A stretch of 64,000 nucleotides of DNA from Fibrella arboris (GCF_041321095.1 NZ_JBGGWE010000002.1:558001-622000); one strand, 5' to 3'; positions 26,106 to 36,157 are shown, counted from the stretch's first letter. Translations and numbers: made by a program. Notes: generated by a model from the sequence alone, not told the origin.

Positions 26106-27518
26106 TTGCTCAGTTTTTTCCGCTCATTCGCGCCCTACCAGTATTTCAGCCTGCTGGTCGTTCTACTCCTGATCCGGCTACCGTTGCTGGTTTCGCCCCT
26201 GCCCCTCCTGATTCCTGAATTAAACTGGATGCTGGTGGGCGAACAGATGCGGCAAGGTTACACCCTGTACAGTGGTATCTGGGACAGTGTAAGCCCTTTT
26301 TCAGCGGGCGTTTACTGGCTCATCGACCTGACCGTCGGGCGCTCGCAAACTGCTTACTGGACGGTGGCCACGGCCCTCTCTATTTTTCAGTTGATCTATT
26401 TCAACTATATGATGAACGCCCGCGAAGTGTTTCCTGAGCGTTCGTTCTGGCCGGGATTGTTCTATACCCTTTTCCTGAATCTTAGCTTCGATTGCGTCAC
26501 GCTCTCGCCCGTGCTGATGTCGCTCACGTTTCTCCTGTTAGCCTTCGGTACGCTGATTCGGCAATTGGGCAGACAGGGCGCAACCGATGAGGTATTTGAA
26601 GTAGGCATTTACATCGGCGTGGCGGCGTTGTTTTACCTGCCCTCGGGCCTGTTCATTATCTGGGCATCGCTCTCACTCCTCTTCTTCACCGGAGCTACCT
26701 TCCGGCAGCATTCGCTCACGATCTTCGGCTTTGCCTTCCCCATTCTGCTGGTCGTCTTTTATTATTATTTCATGAATTCACTCGATGACTTCAACCGCAA
26801 CCTGCTCACATCGGTGTTCCGGGTACGTCAGTATGACCTGAGTGATTTCAGGACGCTGTTTTTCTCGTTGATCGTTCCTTTAACGGTTGGTGTGCTTGGC
26901 TTCTTAAGTCTATTTAACAGTGTTAACCGCTACGTTAATTTTCAGCAACGCTGCCAGCAGATCATGCTCATGTGGGCTATTACGGCCGTTTTGACCATTC
27001 CGCTTATGCCGTTTCTGGCTCCGATGCTCTTTCTGCTATTTGTGCCTCCCATGGCTTTCTTTGCTGTTCTCTACTTTGCCAGTGTTCGTCGAGTCTGGCT
27101 CCGGGAACTCACGTTTCTGGGCGTAGCAATGGCCATTGCCGGGATCCTGTACCAGGGCGCCATGCGGGTAGTACCCGGCCTTGAAGTGGGGCGACTCAGT
27201 AACTTACAGGTGAAACCCTCGACCTTACCCGATTATATCCGTAACCGAAAGGTGCTGATCATCGACGAAGACCTGAGTGGTTACCGGTACAACCAGCCCG
27301 CCACGCCCTACCTGAATTGGGACCTCGCCAAATATGACCTTCGTAACCTCGACAGTTACGAAGCAGTCATCGACATTTACGATAATTTCCGGCAGGACCC
27401 ACCCGACTATGTGGTCGATCGGCAGCAGGTCATTCCTAAATTGTTTCAACGTGTTCCGGCGCTGGCTGCCCTCTACAAGCCCACAGAAACCGCAGGCGTC
27501 TACAAGCGGGTTCGGTAA
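26106..27518 (+). CDS. Polytopic membrane protein, DUF6427-like
   Basis: About 470 residues with roughly ten hydrophobic segments. The start pattern (LLSFFRSFAPYQYFSLLVVLLLIRLPLL, then LIPELNWML, GIWDSVSPFSAGVYWLID) is what I know from the DUF6427 family of Bacteroidota. No ATG is available: the open frame upstream (from 25962) runs antisense through rbfA. TTG at 26106 is the best start. The C-terminal 120 residues are soluble (LQVKPSTLPDYIRNRKVLIIDEDLSGYRY, then a PDYVVDRQQVIPKLF tail), resembling a glycosyltransferase-like or substrate-binding end, but no function is known. Confidence 0.78.
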   Translation: MLSFFRSFAPYQYFSLLVVLLLIRLPLLVSPLPLLIPELNWMLVGEQMRQGYTLYSGIWDSVSPFSAGVYWLIDLTVGRSQTAYWTVATALSIFQLIYFNYMMNAREVFPERSFWPGLFYTLFLNLSFDCVTLSPVLMSLTFLLLAFGTLIRQLGRQGATDEVFEVGIYIGVAALFYLPSGLFIIWASLSLLFFTGATFRQHSLTIFGFAFPILLVVFYYYFMNSLDDFNRNLLTSVFRVRQYDLSDFRTLFFSLIVPLTVGVLGFLSLFNSVNRYVNFQQRCQQIMLMWAITAVLTIPLMPFLAPMLFLLFVPPMAFFAVLYFASVRRVWLRELTFLGVAMAIAGILYQGAMRVVPGLEVGRLSNLQVKPSTLPDYIRNRKVLIIDEDLSGYRYNQPATPYLNWDLAKYDLRNLDSYEAVIDIYDNFRQDPPDYVVDRQQVIPKLFQRVPALAALYKPTETAGVYKRVR

Positions 27519-27609
27519 AAAAGCGATCATACAGCCAGCATCAGAAGGCTACAGAAGAGGTAGCACCACCTGCTTTTCTGAGTCTGGTAGTCGTTGGTTA
27601 GCGCTTTTT
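27518..27609 (+). terminator. Hairpin at the 3' end of the DUF6427-like gene
   Basis: AAAAAGCG (27518-27525, overlapping the stop codon) pairs with CGCTTTTT (27602-27609), and inner segments CCAGCATCAGAAGGC and GCTTTTCTGAGTCTGG also pair partly. The remaining 180 bases to the next start hold a small GCCTG/CAGGC stem and no gene. Confidence 0.55.
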
Positions 27610-27791
27610 CCAACCTACTGACAGAAAATTCATTGGATCGATTGAACAGCGCCCCCCCTAAAATACGTTATTGTTCTCCGGGCCTGTTTATGCAGGCCTG
27701 GCTTGTCTGCATGTAGGGCAGGTTTACGCTTTTAGAACACTTTTTCTACAGCCGTGCGGATCTACTGCATTGGCTGTTTACGACAAACCAC

Positions 27792-28646
27792 ATGGAAACA
27801 ACGAATTCCCCATCTACGGCTACCACACCGCAGGAAGTAAATACAGGCCCCGGCTCAAAAGAAAGTACACACCGGTCTGATATACAGAGTACAACCGAGT
27901 TAAAAAGAGAGTTACCGAAACGAGATGAATCGTTATTGACACCCGAAGAGCTGCGTATTAAAGAAGCGTTTCAGGATCGGAACTGGAATGAAATCAAAAC
28001 AGCCGATTCGTGGGTAATTTTTAAGGTACTGGCCGAATTCGTGGAAGGGTTCGACAAGTTGGCCCAGATCGGTCCCTGCGTGTCTATTTTCGGATCGGCC
28101 CGCACTAAACCCGAGAATCCGTACTACAAAATGACCGAAGAAATTGCGGCTAAACTAGTGCGTCACGGCTATGGCGTGATTACCGGCGGTGGTCCGGGCA
28201 TTATGGAAGCAGGCAATAAAGGGGCATTTGAACAGGGCGGCAAATCGGTGGGGCTGAACATTAAACTCCCTTTCGAGCAGCATAGCAACATTTACATTGA
28301 CCAGGACAAGAACATCAATTTCGACTTTTTCTTCGTTCGCAAAGTGATGTTCGTCAAATACGCCCAGGGGTTTGTGGTCATGCCCGGCGGCATGGGCACG
28401 CTCGATGAATTGTTCGAGGCCCTGACGCTGATCCAAACCAAGAAGATTGCCCGTTTCCCGATTGTTCTGGTGGGCAAAACGTACTGGAAAGGGTTGATCG
28501 ACTGGATCGTGGAGACGATGCTGAACCAGGAGCACAATATCAACCCGGAAGACATGAAACTGATCAGCGTGGTTGACACGCCCACTGAAGCCGTAAAGGT
28601 GATCGACGACTTTTACGATAAGTACCTGATGAAGCCAAACTTCTAG
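27792..28646 (+). CDS. LOG/TIGR00730 family Rossmann-fold nucleotide hydrolase
   Basis: 284 residues. The family signatures VITGGGPGIMEAGNKGAFEQGGKSVGLNI and VVMPGGMGTLDELFEALTLIQTKKI are present: PGGxGTxxE is the catalytic motif of lonely-guy (LOG) phosphoribohydrolases that release a base from nucleoside 5'-monophosphates. About 60 N-terminal residues precede the fold and are Thr/Ser/Glu-rich and low-complexity. The protein is larger than the minimal LOG enzymes (about 190) because of this tail. Cytokinin activation is known only for some members; in bacteria of this group the role is unclear. Confidence 0.9.
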   Translation: METTNSPSTATTPQEVNTGPGSKESTHRSDIQSTTELKRELPKRDESLLTPEELRIKEAFQDRNWNEIKTADSWVIFKVLAEFVEGFDKLAQIGPCVSIFGSARTKPENPYYKMTEEIAAKLVRHGYGVITGGGPGIMEAGNKGAFEQGGKSVGLNIKLPFEQHSNIYIDQDKNINFDFFFVRKVMFVKYAQGFVVMPGGMGTLDELFEALTLIQTKKIARFPIVLVGKTYWKGLIDWIVETMLNQEHNINPEDMKLISVVDTPTEAVKVIDDFYDKYLMKPNF

Positions 28647-28655
28647 ACAACGAAC

Positions 28656-28693
28656 AATGGCTCTGCCCGGAAACGTACCTGAGCAGAGCCATT
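28656..28693. terminator. Convergent hairpin between the LOG gene and the LRR gene
   Basis: AATGGCTCTGC (28656-28666) and GCAGAGCCATT (28683-28693) form a perfect 11-bp stem. The loop carries the repeated 7-mer ACGTACC. Confidence 0.75.
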
Positions 28694-28708
28694 ACTCGCT
28701 ACTACTGA

Positions 28709-30133
28709 TTAATAAAACACCTCTGTCTTGTTGGTTTCCAGCGCTTCGATGAGTTGCGCGTAAGGCCCCGATTTGGCGTCGTTCTGCGTGAGCGGGTTGC
28801 TGCGGATATAGAATTTTTTCAGGTTCCTTAGCCCAATCAGTGAAGTTGGCAGCGTTTGAATGTTGTTATGGCTGATATCGACCGACTCTAACGTACCCAG
28901 CCCCGCCAACACGTCGGGCACGTTGCTGAACTGGTTGTAGCCAATGTCGAGTATGCCCAGTGACCGGAGTTTAACGAACGAACCGGGCAACTGGCTCAGT
29001 TTGTTGTGGTGAACAAAAAGCGTGTTCAGGTTTCGAAGCCGGGCCAGCTGAGGGGGCAGCGAAGCCAGGTTGTTATTCGCTACGGCCAGTTGTTCGAGTC
29101 GTTTCATGCGCCCCATCTGCCGGGGAAGTTCAGTCAGCTGGTTGTAGTACAGGTCCAGCACCACAACGTGTTTCAGTTTCCGAATCTGTCTGGGCAGGCT
29201 AGTCAGACCGGCGTTGTAGAAGTTCAGGTCGTTGAGCTTCCGCAGGCCGCGCAGGGGTTTAAGCGACACCTCCGTGAGGGTGTTGTTGCCCATCCACAAA
29301 CTCTCCAATGCCTTACAATTTCGTACCGATGCCGGAATACGCGTCAGTTTATTCCCCTGAAGGGTGAGCGCCCGCAGGTGCGTATTCTTCGGAATAAACA
29401 CGCTATCGTTGCCAATCTGATTGAAGAGTACATTCAACCGTTTGAGGCTCGGAATATCGGTGATGAGTCGGGCGGGTAATTGGGTCAGCTGATTTTTAGA
29501 CAGATCCAGTTCTTCCAGATTCGGGAAGCGGTACACTACATCAGGTATCTTACTGAGGGCCAACTGGTTGACATGCAAATACTTCACTGTATCGGGCCGG
29601 GTCGTTGTGCGAGCGGCTTCGAGGGTGCTGATGGTGCTGTCGCCGGTGCGCACGAGCCGTTTTTCGCTGTAGAGCGGCCGACCGTAGCTAGTCCGGTACG
29701 TTGTCTGGTAAGGTGTTGAAATAGTAGCAGGCAAGGGGGTTGCCTGATAGAACACAGCAAGCCGGGTGACCAACTCCTGAAGCAGTTTGTCGGGAACGAT
29801 GCCTGATGGTTGTAGCAGCACCCACTCCACTGTTCCGTTGGCCCGGACATATTCGGTTAGCTGATAAGAAAAGCCATAGCCGGGTACCGGCCCCTGTTTT
29901 TCGATCGACTCGCGCCGACTACGGTCAAAATCGCTACGCGTCCTGAACAACGCTGTACGCTGTTCGGCTGTCATTCCGTCGTACAACTTATTGACGGGTG
30001 GGTACCGCGCCTCCAGTTTGGCTGGACTGATCCCGTATTTCGCGGTATCGGCGCGAAGTAGTACCGTCACCTGCGCCTGGGCGGCGATAGTCAGGAGCAA
30101 CGACAGAGCGAGCACAAACGGCAGTGTTTTCAT
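28709..30133 (-). CDS. Exported leucine-rich-repeat protein
   Basis: 474 residues with signal peptide MKTLPFVLALSLLLTIAAQAQ. Residues about 50-160 are a non-repetitive domain; from about 190 to the end there are roughly ten LRRs of the LDLSKNQLTQLPxxL type with 22-24 residue period (e.g. LEELDLSKNQLTQLPARL, VVLDLYYNQLTELPRQM, LGILDIGYNQFSNVPDVL). Such domains bind proteins. It lies 105 bases downstream of the TPR gene on the same strand and is the last gene of the surface-protein/TPR/LRR group. Confidence 0.88.
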   Translation of the reverse strand: MKTLPFVLALSLLLTIAAQAQVTVLLRADTAKYGISPAKLEARYPPVNKLYDGMTAEQRTALFRTRSDFDRSRRESIEKQGPVPGYGFSYQLTEYVRANGTVEWVLLQPSGIVPDKLLQELVTRLAVFYQATPLPATISTPYQTTYRTSYGRPLYSEKRLVRTGDSTISTLEAARTTTRPDTVKYLHVNQLALSKIPDVVYRFPNLEELDLSKNQLTQLPARLITDIPSLKRLNVLFNQIGNDSVFIPKNTHLRALTLQGNKLTRIPASVRNCKALESLWMGNNTLTEVSLKPLRGLRKLNDLNFYNAGLTSLPRQIRKLKHVVVLDLYYNQLTELPRQMGRMKRLEQLAVANNNLASLPPQLARLRNLNTLFVHHNKLSQLPGSFVKLRSLGILDIGYNQFSNVPDVLAGLGTLESVDISHNNIQTLPTSLIGLRNLKKFYIRSNPLTQNDAKSGPYAQLIEALETNKTEVFY

Positions 30134-30237
30134 ACATGAATTCAGATACGTTTACGTGAGTGGATGCACCACTCGCCTCTATTCCATAAACCAGTGGGTA
30201 AACACCGCCCTCATTTTTTAGTCCAGGCGATACATGG

Positions 30238-31638
30238 CTAGCGGTGGCAATGCTGCGTAGCGGCCTTCGTTGCCTCCTCATGTTTAAACAGCTTCCCCAT
30301 CTGAAAATCCTCGCAGGCGCCTGCTGCGTCTTTCAGCTTGAGTTTAGCCATTCCCCGTCGATAATAGATCTGCCCGTCCTGCGCGGCCAGTTCCAGCGAT
30401 TTCGAGTAGGCGGTTATGGCATTTTTGGCGTCTCCCAAAGCGTCGAAAATTGAGCCACGAGTATCATACAGATTGGCTCGTTCAGGATTCAGGCTGATAG
30501 CCTGATCACTGGCTGACTGTGCTTCTTTGTACCGAGTTAGCTGAAGCAGTACCTGCGCTTTTTTGTTGTAGTAAATGGCATAGGTCGAATCCAGGCGAAT
30601 CGCGGTATTCAGGTTGCGCAGGGCATCGGTCAGTTTGTTTTCAGACAAGTCGAGTTGAGCCAGATTATAATACGCCGGGTTGTAGTCGGCTTTCAGCTTT
30701 ATCGTGGCCTGGTAATCGGCTCGGGCACGTTTGTAATCTTTCTTGTCATCGTAAAAAAGCCCACGGGCATTCTGGTATTCATGTTTATCTGAAGCCAGTT
30801 CGATGGCTTTTGTGAAGTAGTTTGCCGTGGTGTCTGAATAATCTTCCGATGCCTTGCCACACAAACCCAGGTAATAGTAGCTCATCTGCGACGACGGATT
30901 TAACGTCACGGCTTTCAGTAAATCCGTTTTAGCCCGGTCGTACTGGTCATCGTCGTAGAGTATTACGCCCCTGTTCTCGTACGCAAGGGCCAGGGCCGAA
31001 TCAAGGGCTATGGCGCGCGTGAAGTCATCAAAAGCACCTTGTTTATCGCCCAGCCGATACTTGGCCAGCCCCCGATTATTGTAGGCGATCACTCCGGTGG
31101 AATCGCGTTGAAGGGCGTACTCAAAATCGGCCAATGCCCCGTAATAATCGCCTGTTTCCAGTTTGCTGAGACCACGCTGGTTGTAGATAGTCCAGTCGAT
31201 CAGCATCAGCTTTGCGTTCATCAGTTTGGTAAACAGGGCCATTGCTTCTTCGTGCTTGCCGACCCGTTGCAGGGCCTCTGCTTCCTGGATCAGTTTCTGT
31301 TGAGGCGAGTCTGATAACACGGCCCTGTAGGACGCGCAATTTTTGCTCAATTCTTTTGAGAGCAACAGGCCGATTTTCTGCCCTACTTCGGTATACCCCT
31401 CCAGGTTGTTGTCTGCCAGAACCTGCGCACCATGCTCGGTGAACTCGTCTTCAAAACAGGACTTAAGCGCCTCGGCGGGTGCCTGCTTTTCGAGCTGTTT
31501 TTTACGGAGGCATTCGCAGATCTGATTACTCAGGAATGTCAAGGATGGCTCATTGATAATTGGCTTGTCGGGCGTTTGGCCGTAGCAGGCGGCTGAGATA
31601 AGTAACAGGCTGAACAGTTGCGGTAAGTTAAGCGACAT
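30238..31638 (-). CDS. Exported tetratricopeptide-repeat protein
   Basis: 466 residues with an N-terminal signal (MSLNLPQLFSLLLISAACYGQ; the Cys could be a lipidation site but the lipobox is poor). About eight to nine TPRs follow from residue 120, e.g. YYGALADFEYALQRDSTGVIAYNNRGLAKYRLGDKQGAFDDFTRAI and YKRARADYQATIKLKADYNPAYYNLAQLDL. TPR arrays scaffold protein complexes. Start ATG 31638 lies 14 bases after the stop of the large surface protein, which strongly suggests co-transcription and perhaps a role in its export or assembly. Confidence 0.88.
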   Translation of the reverse strand: MSLNLPQLFSLLLISAACYGQTPDKPIINEPSLTFLSNQICECLRKKQLEKQAPAEALKSCFEDEFTEHGAQVLADNNLEGYTEVGQKIGLLLSKELSKNCASYRAVLSDSPQQKLIQEAEALQRVGKHEEAMALFTKLMNAKLMLIDWTIYNQRGLSKLETGDYYGALADFEYALQRDSTGVIAYNNRGLAKYRLGDKQGAFDDFTRAIALDSALALAYENRGVILYDDDQYDRAKTDLLKAVTLNPSSQMSYYYLGLCGKASEDYSDTTANYFTKAIELASDKHEYQNARGLFYDDKKDYKRARADYQATIKLKADYNPAYYNLAQLDLSENKLTDALRNLNTAIRLDSTYAIYYNKKAQVLLQLTRYKEAQSASDQAISLNPERANLYDTRGSIFDALGDAKNAITAYSKSLELAAQDGQIYYRRGMAKLKLKDAAGACEDFQMGKLFKHEEATKAATQHCHR

Positions 31639-31651
31639 TGGTTTTCAAGAA

Positions 31652-34600
31652 CTAGTGTTTGATTAGTTTAAATTGACTGCGCCGCCCCGCCTGCTCAGCG
31701 GTCAGGATGTAGACACCCGCCGGTACGTTGCTCAGGTCGATGCGATGGCTCATTTTTCCCTGCCGTACTGCCCCCGCCGACTGATGAACCAACGTACCGG
31801 CGGCATTGTAAATGCCAACCAGCACATCGCCCCAGCCAGGTACGTCGCCGTCGAGTTGAAGCCAGCCTGCGGTTGGGTTGGGGTAGGTACGTAGCTGCAA
31901 GGGCAACTCTGGTTCGGTGGCCAGCAGTTTGGTCACCGTGATCAGGGCCGTGCCGGTGGCGGTACCTACCCCGCACTGGCTGTTGCTGACCTCCGTTAGC
32001 CGGAAACCTGCGGTCGTATCAGGCTTCACGGTAAGCGTATAAGGTGTAGTTGAGGCGGTAAACGCACGTGGCCCGAAAAAATCAGTCACCACAAACCGCC
32101 AGGGCGGCGTTCCGGTAAAGGCTACGCTGATGCGCGTTGAATCGCCTTTGAAAATGGACGAATTGCCGGTCAGCGTACCTGTTGGCGTCTGACGCACAGC
32201 AACGTTCTGAGCCACCGAAGCCCCCAGGTGCTGCGGACTACTTGAGCCTACCCGAAGGATGTAGCGGTCACTATCGGGTGTGCCAGCCGGTATGGTTACG
32301 GTCAGTTGCGACGCGCTGCTTATCGTTGGCAGGGTTCGCATGGTGGCTCCTGTTGAATCGGTCAGGTAGGCCGTAAACGTATTGGTTGTGCTGAATACAC
32401 CAGTAGTGCTCAGATAAACCTGATACGTTTTTCCCGTGCAATATGGACCGCCGTACAATGTGGGTCGAATGGTTACGCTCGCCGCCGGAATCACCGATAC
32501 CGAATATAGGCCCGTTGCCTGCCCCGCGCCACATTGATTGGCTACACTGACAAGGGAGTAACTACCCGATCGGGTGATTGTCACGGGAAAGTCATAGATG
32601 CTGTTGCTGGGATTGAGCACCGTCTGCCCGGCGGGCGAAGTCAGCGTGAGCGAGTACGGACCGATCGACGTTGATGAGAGCCGCAGATATTGGGTGTCGT
32701 TTTCGTAAACGACCCCAGTCCCGCTTTGCAACAGCGTGACACTCACCGGTGCATTTACCGGGAACGTAAATCCATTCAGGACGGTTGCGGGCGCTGAGGC
32801 TTCTAGCTGGATGCTGTACGAACTAGGTTTCAGCGAATTGCTTAGCGTAAAGGTATACACCCCACTCAGGGCCGTGGTTTCGGCCAGCAGCGATTTCGCC
32901 GATGAGGTAGCATAATTATCGATCAGGTAAATCTGGAGCTTGTTCCCTTCGGAATAATCACCAGCGGCGGCATAGGTGAATGACACTGTTTGCCCCACGC
33001 AGGCACTGGCCCGGTTGGTTCGCAGCAAGGTCAGGTAGGGCCTTTCGGTGACCCTCACCGTACCGGTCGCCTGCCCGTAACCACACGAATTGACCGCACT
33101 CACTACGCTGTACGTCCCCGGCTGACTCAGGTAGTAGCTGCTTCCACTAGTCGACCCTCTGGCCGTGACCACGGCAGACCCACTGAACAGGATAACCGTA
33201 GCGTCGAGCGACATACCGATTAGACTGACTTCAACGGTAGAAAAAGTACCCCTGACAACCTGTATAGCCGTTGCGCCACTGGGGGTAGTGAGCAACACAC
33301 TCGGGGTAGTCTGAATCGGGAGCTTACTCGTGTAAGGGGTACCCGCTACCAGGGTTCCGTTAAACAGGTAAGCCACCCGATAAAACACCTGTTTATTCAC
33401 GAACGAGGCTGGTACAGTCACCGATAACGGGCTGGTTGCGCCGGCAGTAGGCGCGGTTTGCCAGGTCTGCAAGTCCTCCGAAAACTGAACGATAAGCGAG
33501 GCGCTGGCAGGCACACTGCCAAACTGTACATAGGGCACCAACAAAGGCGACTGTATACAAGCCCGTAACGGATAAACTGCCTCCGTTCTGATCAGCGAGG
33601 GAACCACCTCTATCTTAGGAGCCAGTGACGTGCCCGTTGCCGTAGTGCCACATGCATCCGTTACCCGAACGAGGCCGAAGTTGCCAGTCGTGGTCGGTTG
33701 GTAGGCGGTCTGGAAACTATAGTCGGTCCGGCCTTTAACCCCATTGGCCAGTTCGTAGTCGTATGGCGCTCGTCCGCCAGTAAAGTTGTAAGAGGCCGTG
33801 ATACGCTGGCCAGCCGCAATGGTCAGCGATCCGGCAGAACCGTCGGGAAGCCGTTCTGACAGCGATACACTGACTGATGGCGAATAGCTGACAAAGAAGG
33901 TCTGCTCATTACTCCGGCTCACCGGGCTGGTCGATGACACCCGAACCCGATACGTACCCGACAACGTGGGCAAGACAAATGAGATCGATTCGGCCGTTGA
34001 AAACGACTGCACGGTCGCCCCGGTGAAATTCCCGTTCGGCCCCGATACGTCGAGTTGAAACTGGTTATCGGCATTGAACGTACCGGTCGTATAGAGGTTC
34101 AGTTGCTGGCGGCTTCCGGGGCAGAAGTTGTTATAGGGGGTGCTGTCTACGGGGCGAATCACCAGGCCCGACGGTTGACCCGACGGACTTTGCACCGTCA
34201 CCGTAATGGCGGGCCGGGTGGTGGTGATCGGCCCAACGCCGCACTCGTTACTGATCGATACTACCGAGAACGTGGTTGTACCTGTTACATAAACCGGTAG
34301 AAACGTTTGGCCGCTGGACGTCTGCGAATAGCCGCCCGTGAGCCCGATTCGTACGCCTGTATTGAGCAGTAGTTGCGTGGCTCCTCCCCCAAAATAGGTT
34401 GCTTCGAGCGACACATCGCCGGCCGTACTCACGGTCTGCTGGTCTCTTGCGAAGCTAAAAATCGGCTTTGTCTTGATCGTTAGTGGCAGGTTCGTCTGGG
34501 TCAACACGGTATCGACCGTGGCGTTTACCAGTTGAATGGCCTGGTTCTGAAACGGCAGTGACGTTACAGGCGTGAAGGTCAGCTGGCCCGGCTTATCCGA

Positions 34601-35938
34601 CAACGCATCGGTAACGTACCCAAACCCGTACCGTACCCTGAGCCGACTGGGGAGGGTGTAGCCCGGTGTAGCCGTGTAATACATCGTCACGGATTGACCA
34701 GTACAGATGTCGCGGGTCGACAGTGAATCGATCCGCAGGCCGGGACGTACCTGTACTGTCGCCTGGCGTGTTCCGTAACTGACGCCTTCATAACAGGTAC
34801 CCGCATATGAAACAATGCTGTACGACGTTGTTGTTGACGGAGACACTGGCGTGGCATTCGCTCCGAAGGGGCTATAAAAGCCATCGAACCCCATTTGCCT
34901 GCCATCGCTGAGCACTACATTACCCGACCCAGTTCCCGTATAACTGAGTATCAGCGAGGCCTGCCCACCAAAATCTATCGCGGCCGGATCAACCGAAAGA
35001 GACAACCGGGGCGCTGATTCCAGGTTGAACGTGCTGCCATCCCGGTAATACGCCGAAATGCCGGCATTTTTTGAAAAAATGCGGAGCCGGTAGCCGTTGG
35101 AAAACGTGCCGATGTATTGTTTCGGCAGGGTAACCTGTAAGGGACTGGTGTTGCCCGTAACAGGCAAGGCAATAGACCGGTTGCCTTCATTGGTGCTGAT
35201 GAGTTCAGCCTCGAATACTGTATTGGGTGGAAGCGGCGCGCTGGTCGAAAAATAAACGGGTAACTGAGCACCCAGACACAGTCTTTCGTTCCCCCGTGCC
35301 ACTAGCTGGAAACCGACCGAATTGACCTGCACCGTAGCACTGCCACTCGCCGTGCCCGTTCCGCAGGCATTTTTCACGCTCGCTACGCTATACGTGGTGG
35401 TTTTAGCCGGATTAACCGGATAATCGACTGCACCGTAGTAGTTACTTGGCTGTACAAAGCGTGTACTGTCTTGAAGGGTCATAGTGTAGCTGCCCTCTCC
35501 CGTCAGCACAATCGAGAGATTGACCGTTGAATAGGGGTTCACCGAAACAGTGCCCGTAGAGCTGCTCAATAGCCGGGCCGTTGGTGTGGTAGCAATCCTG
35601 AACGAGTAACTGGCCGGGCTGACAACCACAGGCTTAGTGGCCACCACACGATAGACATAGTTACTTTCTGGCGTGCCGGGGTAAGGCAGCGTGATAGAAG
35701 CCGGGCTGCTGGTGAACGACCCTGGCAGATCGACGTAGGTGCTTCCAAAGTTGCTCGACAGTTGTACCCGGAAGCTATTGTCGGCCGCAAACGTACCTGA
35801 GGTCGTGAAGGAAACGCTCAGCACCGATCCCGCGCAACCGCCACTCAGGCCATACTGCTCCTGAAGGGTGATCGATTGTGCGTTGACCAGGCAAGAAACA
35901 AACAGAAATAAAACGCTGAGTAAGTAAACATTTCGCAT
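31652..35938 (-). CDS. Giant repetitive surface protein with type IX secretion sorting domain
   Basis: 1428 residues from ATG 35938 (MRNVYLLSVLFLFVSCLVNAQ, signal peptide); the frame is open to 35995 but that start hides the signal. The body has about seven beta-rich units, each holding a VSxxxxxCGxGxATG-like segment (CGTGTASGSATV, CGVGPITTTR, CGYGQATGTVRV, CGAGQATGLYSV, CGVGTATGTALI) and a second Cys about 35 residues later (e.g. LCLGAQ, ICTGQS, YCTGKT), compatible with Ig-like repeats with disulfides. The C-terminus PNPTAGWLQLDGD... GVYILTAEQAGRRSQFKLIKH is a type IX sorting domain, which directs passage across the outer membrane. Probably an adhesin or gliding-related protein; the precise role is unknown. 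Confidence 0.9.
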   Translation of the reverse strand: MRNVYLLSVLFLFVSCLVNAQSITLQEQYGLSGGCAGSVLSVSFTTSGTFAADNSFRVQLSSNFGSTYVDLPGSFTSSPASITLPYPGTPESNYVYRVVATKPVVVSPASYSFRIATTPTARLLSSSTGTVSVNPYSTVNLSIVLTGEGSYTMTLQDSTRFVQPSNYYGAVDYPVNPAKTTTYSVASVKNACGTGTASGSATVQVNSVGFQLVARGNERLCLGAQLPVYFSTSAPLPPNTVFEAELISTNEGNRSIALPVTGNTSPLQVTLPKQYIGTFSNGYRLRIFSKNAGISAYYRDGSTFNLESAPRLSLSVDPAAIDFGGQASLILSYTGTGSGNVVLSDGRQMGFDGFYSPFGANATPVSPSTTTSYSIVSYAGTCYEGVSYGTRQATVQVRPGLRIDSLSTRDICTGQSVTMYYTATPGYTLPSRLRVRYGFGYVTDALSDKPGQLTFTPVTSLPFQNQAIQLVNATVDTVLTQTNLPLTIKTKPIFSFARDQQTVSTAGDVSLEATYFGGGATQLLLNTGVRIGLTGGYSQTSSGQTFLPVYVTGTTTFSVVSISNECGVGPITTTRPAITVTVQSPSGQPSGLVIRPVDSTPYNNFCPGSRQQLNLYTTGTFNADNQFQLDVSGPNGNFTGATVQSFSTAESISFVLPTLSGTYRVRVSSTSPVSRSNEQTFFVSYSPSVSVSLSERLPDGSAGSLTIAAGQRITASYNFTGGRAPYDYELANGVKGRTDYSFQTAYQPTTTGNFGLVRVTDACGTTATGTSLAPKIEVVPSLIRTEAVYPLRACIQSPLLVPYVQFGSVPASASLIVQFSEDLQTWQTAPTAGATSPLSVTVPASFVNKQVFYRVAYLFNGTLVAGTPYTSKLPIQTTPSVLLTTPSGATAIQVVRGTFSTVEVSLIGMSLDATVILFSGSAVVTARGSTSGSSYYLSQPGTYSVVSAVNSCGYGQATGTVRVTERPYLTLLRTNRASACVGQTVSFTYAAAGDYSEGNKLQIYLIDNYATSSAKSLLAETTALSGVYTFTLSNSLKPSSYSIQLEASAPATVLNGFTFPVNAPVSVTLLQSGTGVVYENDTQYLRLSSTSIGPYSLTLTSPAGQTVLNPSNSIYDFPVTITRSGSYSLVSVANQCGAGQATGLYSVSVIPAASVTIRPTLYGGPYCTGKTYQVYLSTTGVFSTTNTFTAYLTDSTGATMRTLPTISSASQLTVTIPAGTPDSDRYILRVGSSSPQHLGASVAQNVAVRQTPTGTLTGNSSIFKGDSTRISVAFTGTPPWRFVVTDFFGPRAFTASTTPYTLTVKPDTTAGFRLTEVSNSQCGVGTATGTALITVTKLLATEPELPLQLRTYPNPTAGWLQLDGDVPGWGDVLVGIYNAAGTLVHQSAGAVRQGKMSHRIDLSNVPAGVYILTAEQAGRRSQFKLIKH

Positions 35939-36120
35939 GGTGTAATGATTTGGCAGTACAATATGAAGTCGACAAGATGCAAAAACTGGGCACATGACGC
36001 AAGAAGAAAAGTGAAGTAAATGGGTTAATAGGTATACAGGTAAAAAGGTAATTGGTCACAGCCCTTCACCGAGTCACCCAATTACCCAATCAACCAAACA
36101 ACCAATCACCCATTACTCCG

Positions 36121-36128
36121 TATCTTTG
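36121..36128 (+). promoter_or_regulatory. Candidate -7 element for hisG
   Basis: TATCTTTG matches TAnnTTTG and would give a leader of about 25 bases before the hisG start at 36158. No -33 match. Just upstream (36075-36118) is an A/C-rich stretch with irregular CCAAT and ACCC repeats. Confidence 0.45.
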
Positions 36129-36157
36129 CCCCCTCAAAATCGACCTACACGTACCCA

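Noticed and set aside
36061..36118. A/C-rich repeated CCAAT/ACCC stretch that could suggest a CRISPR array
   Set aside because: Units are short, irregular and have no spacers of constant length; no cas genes are present.
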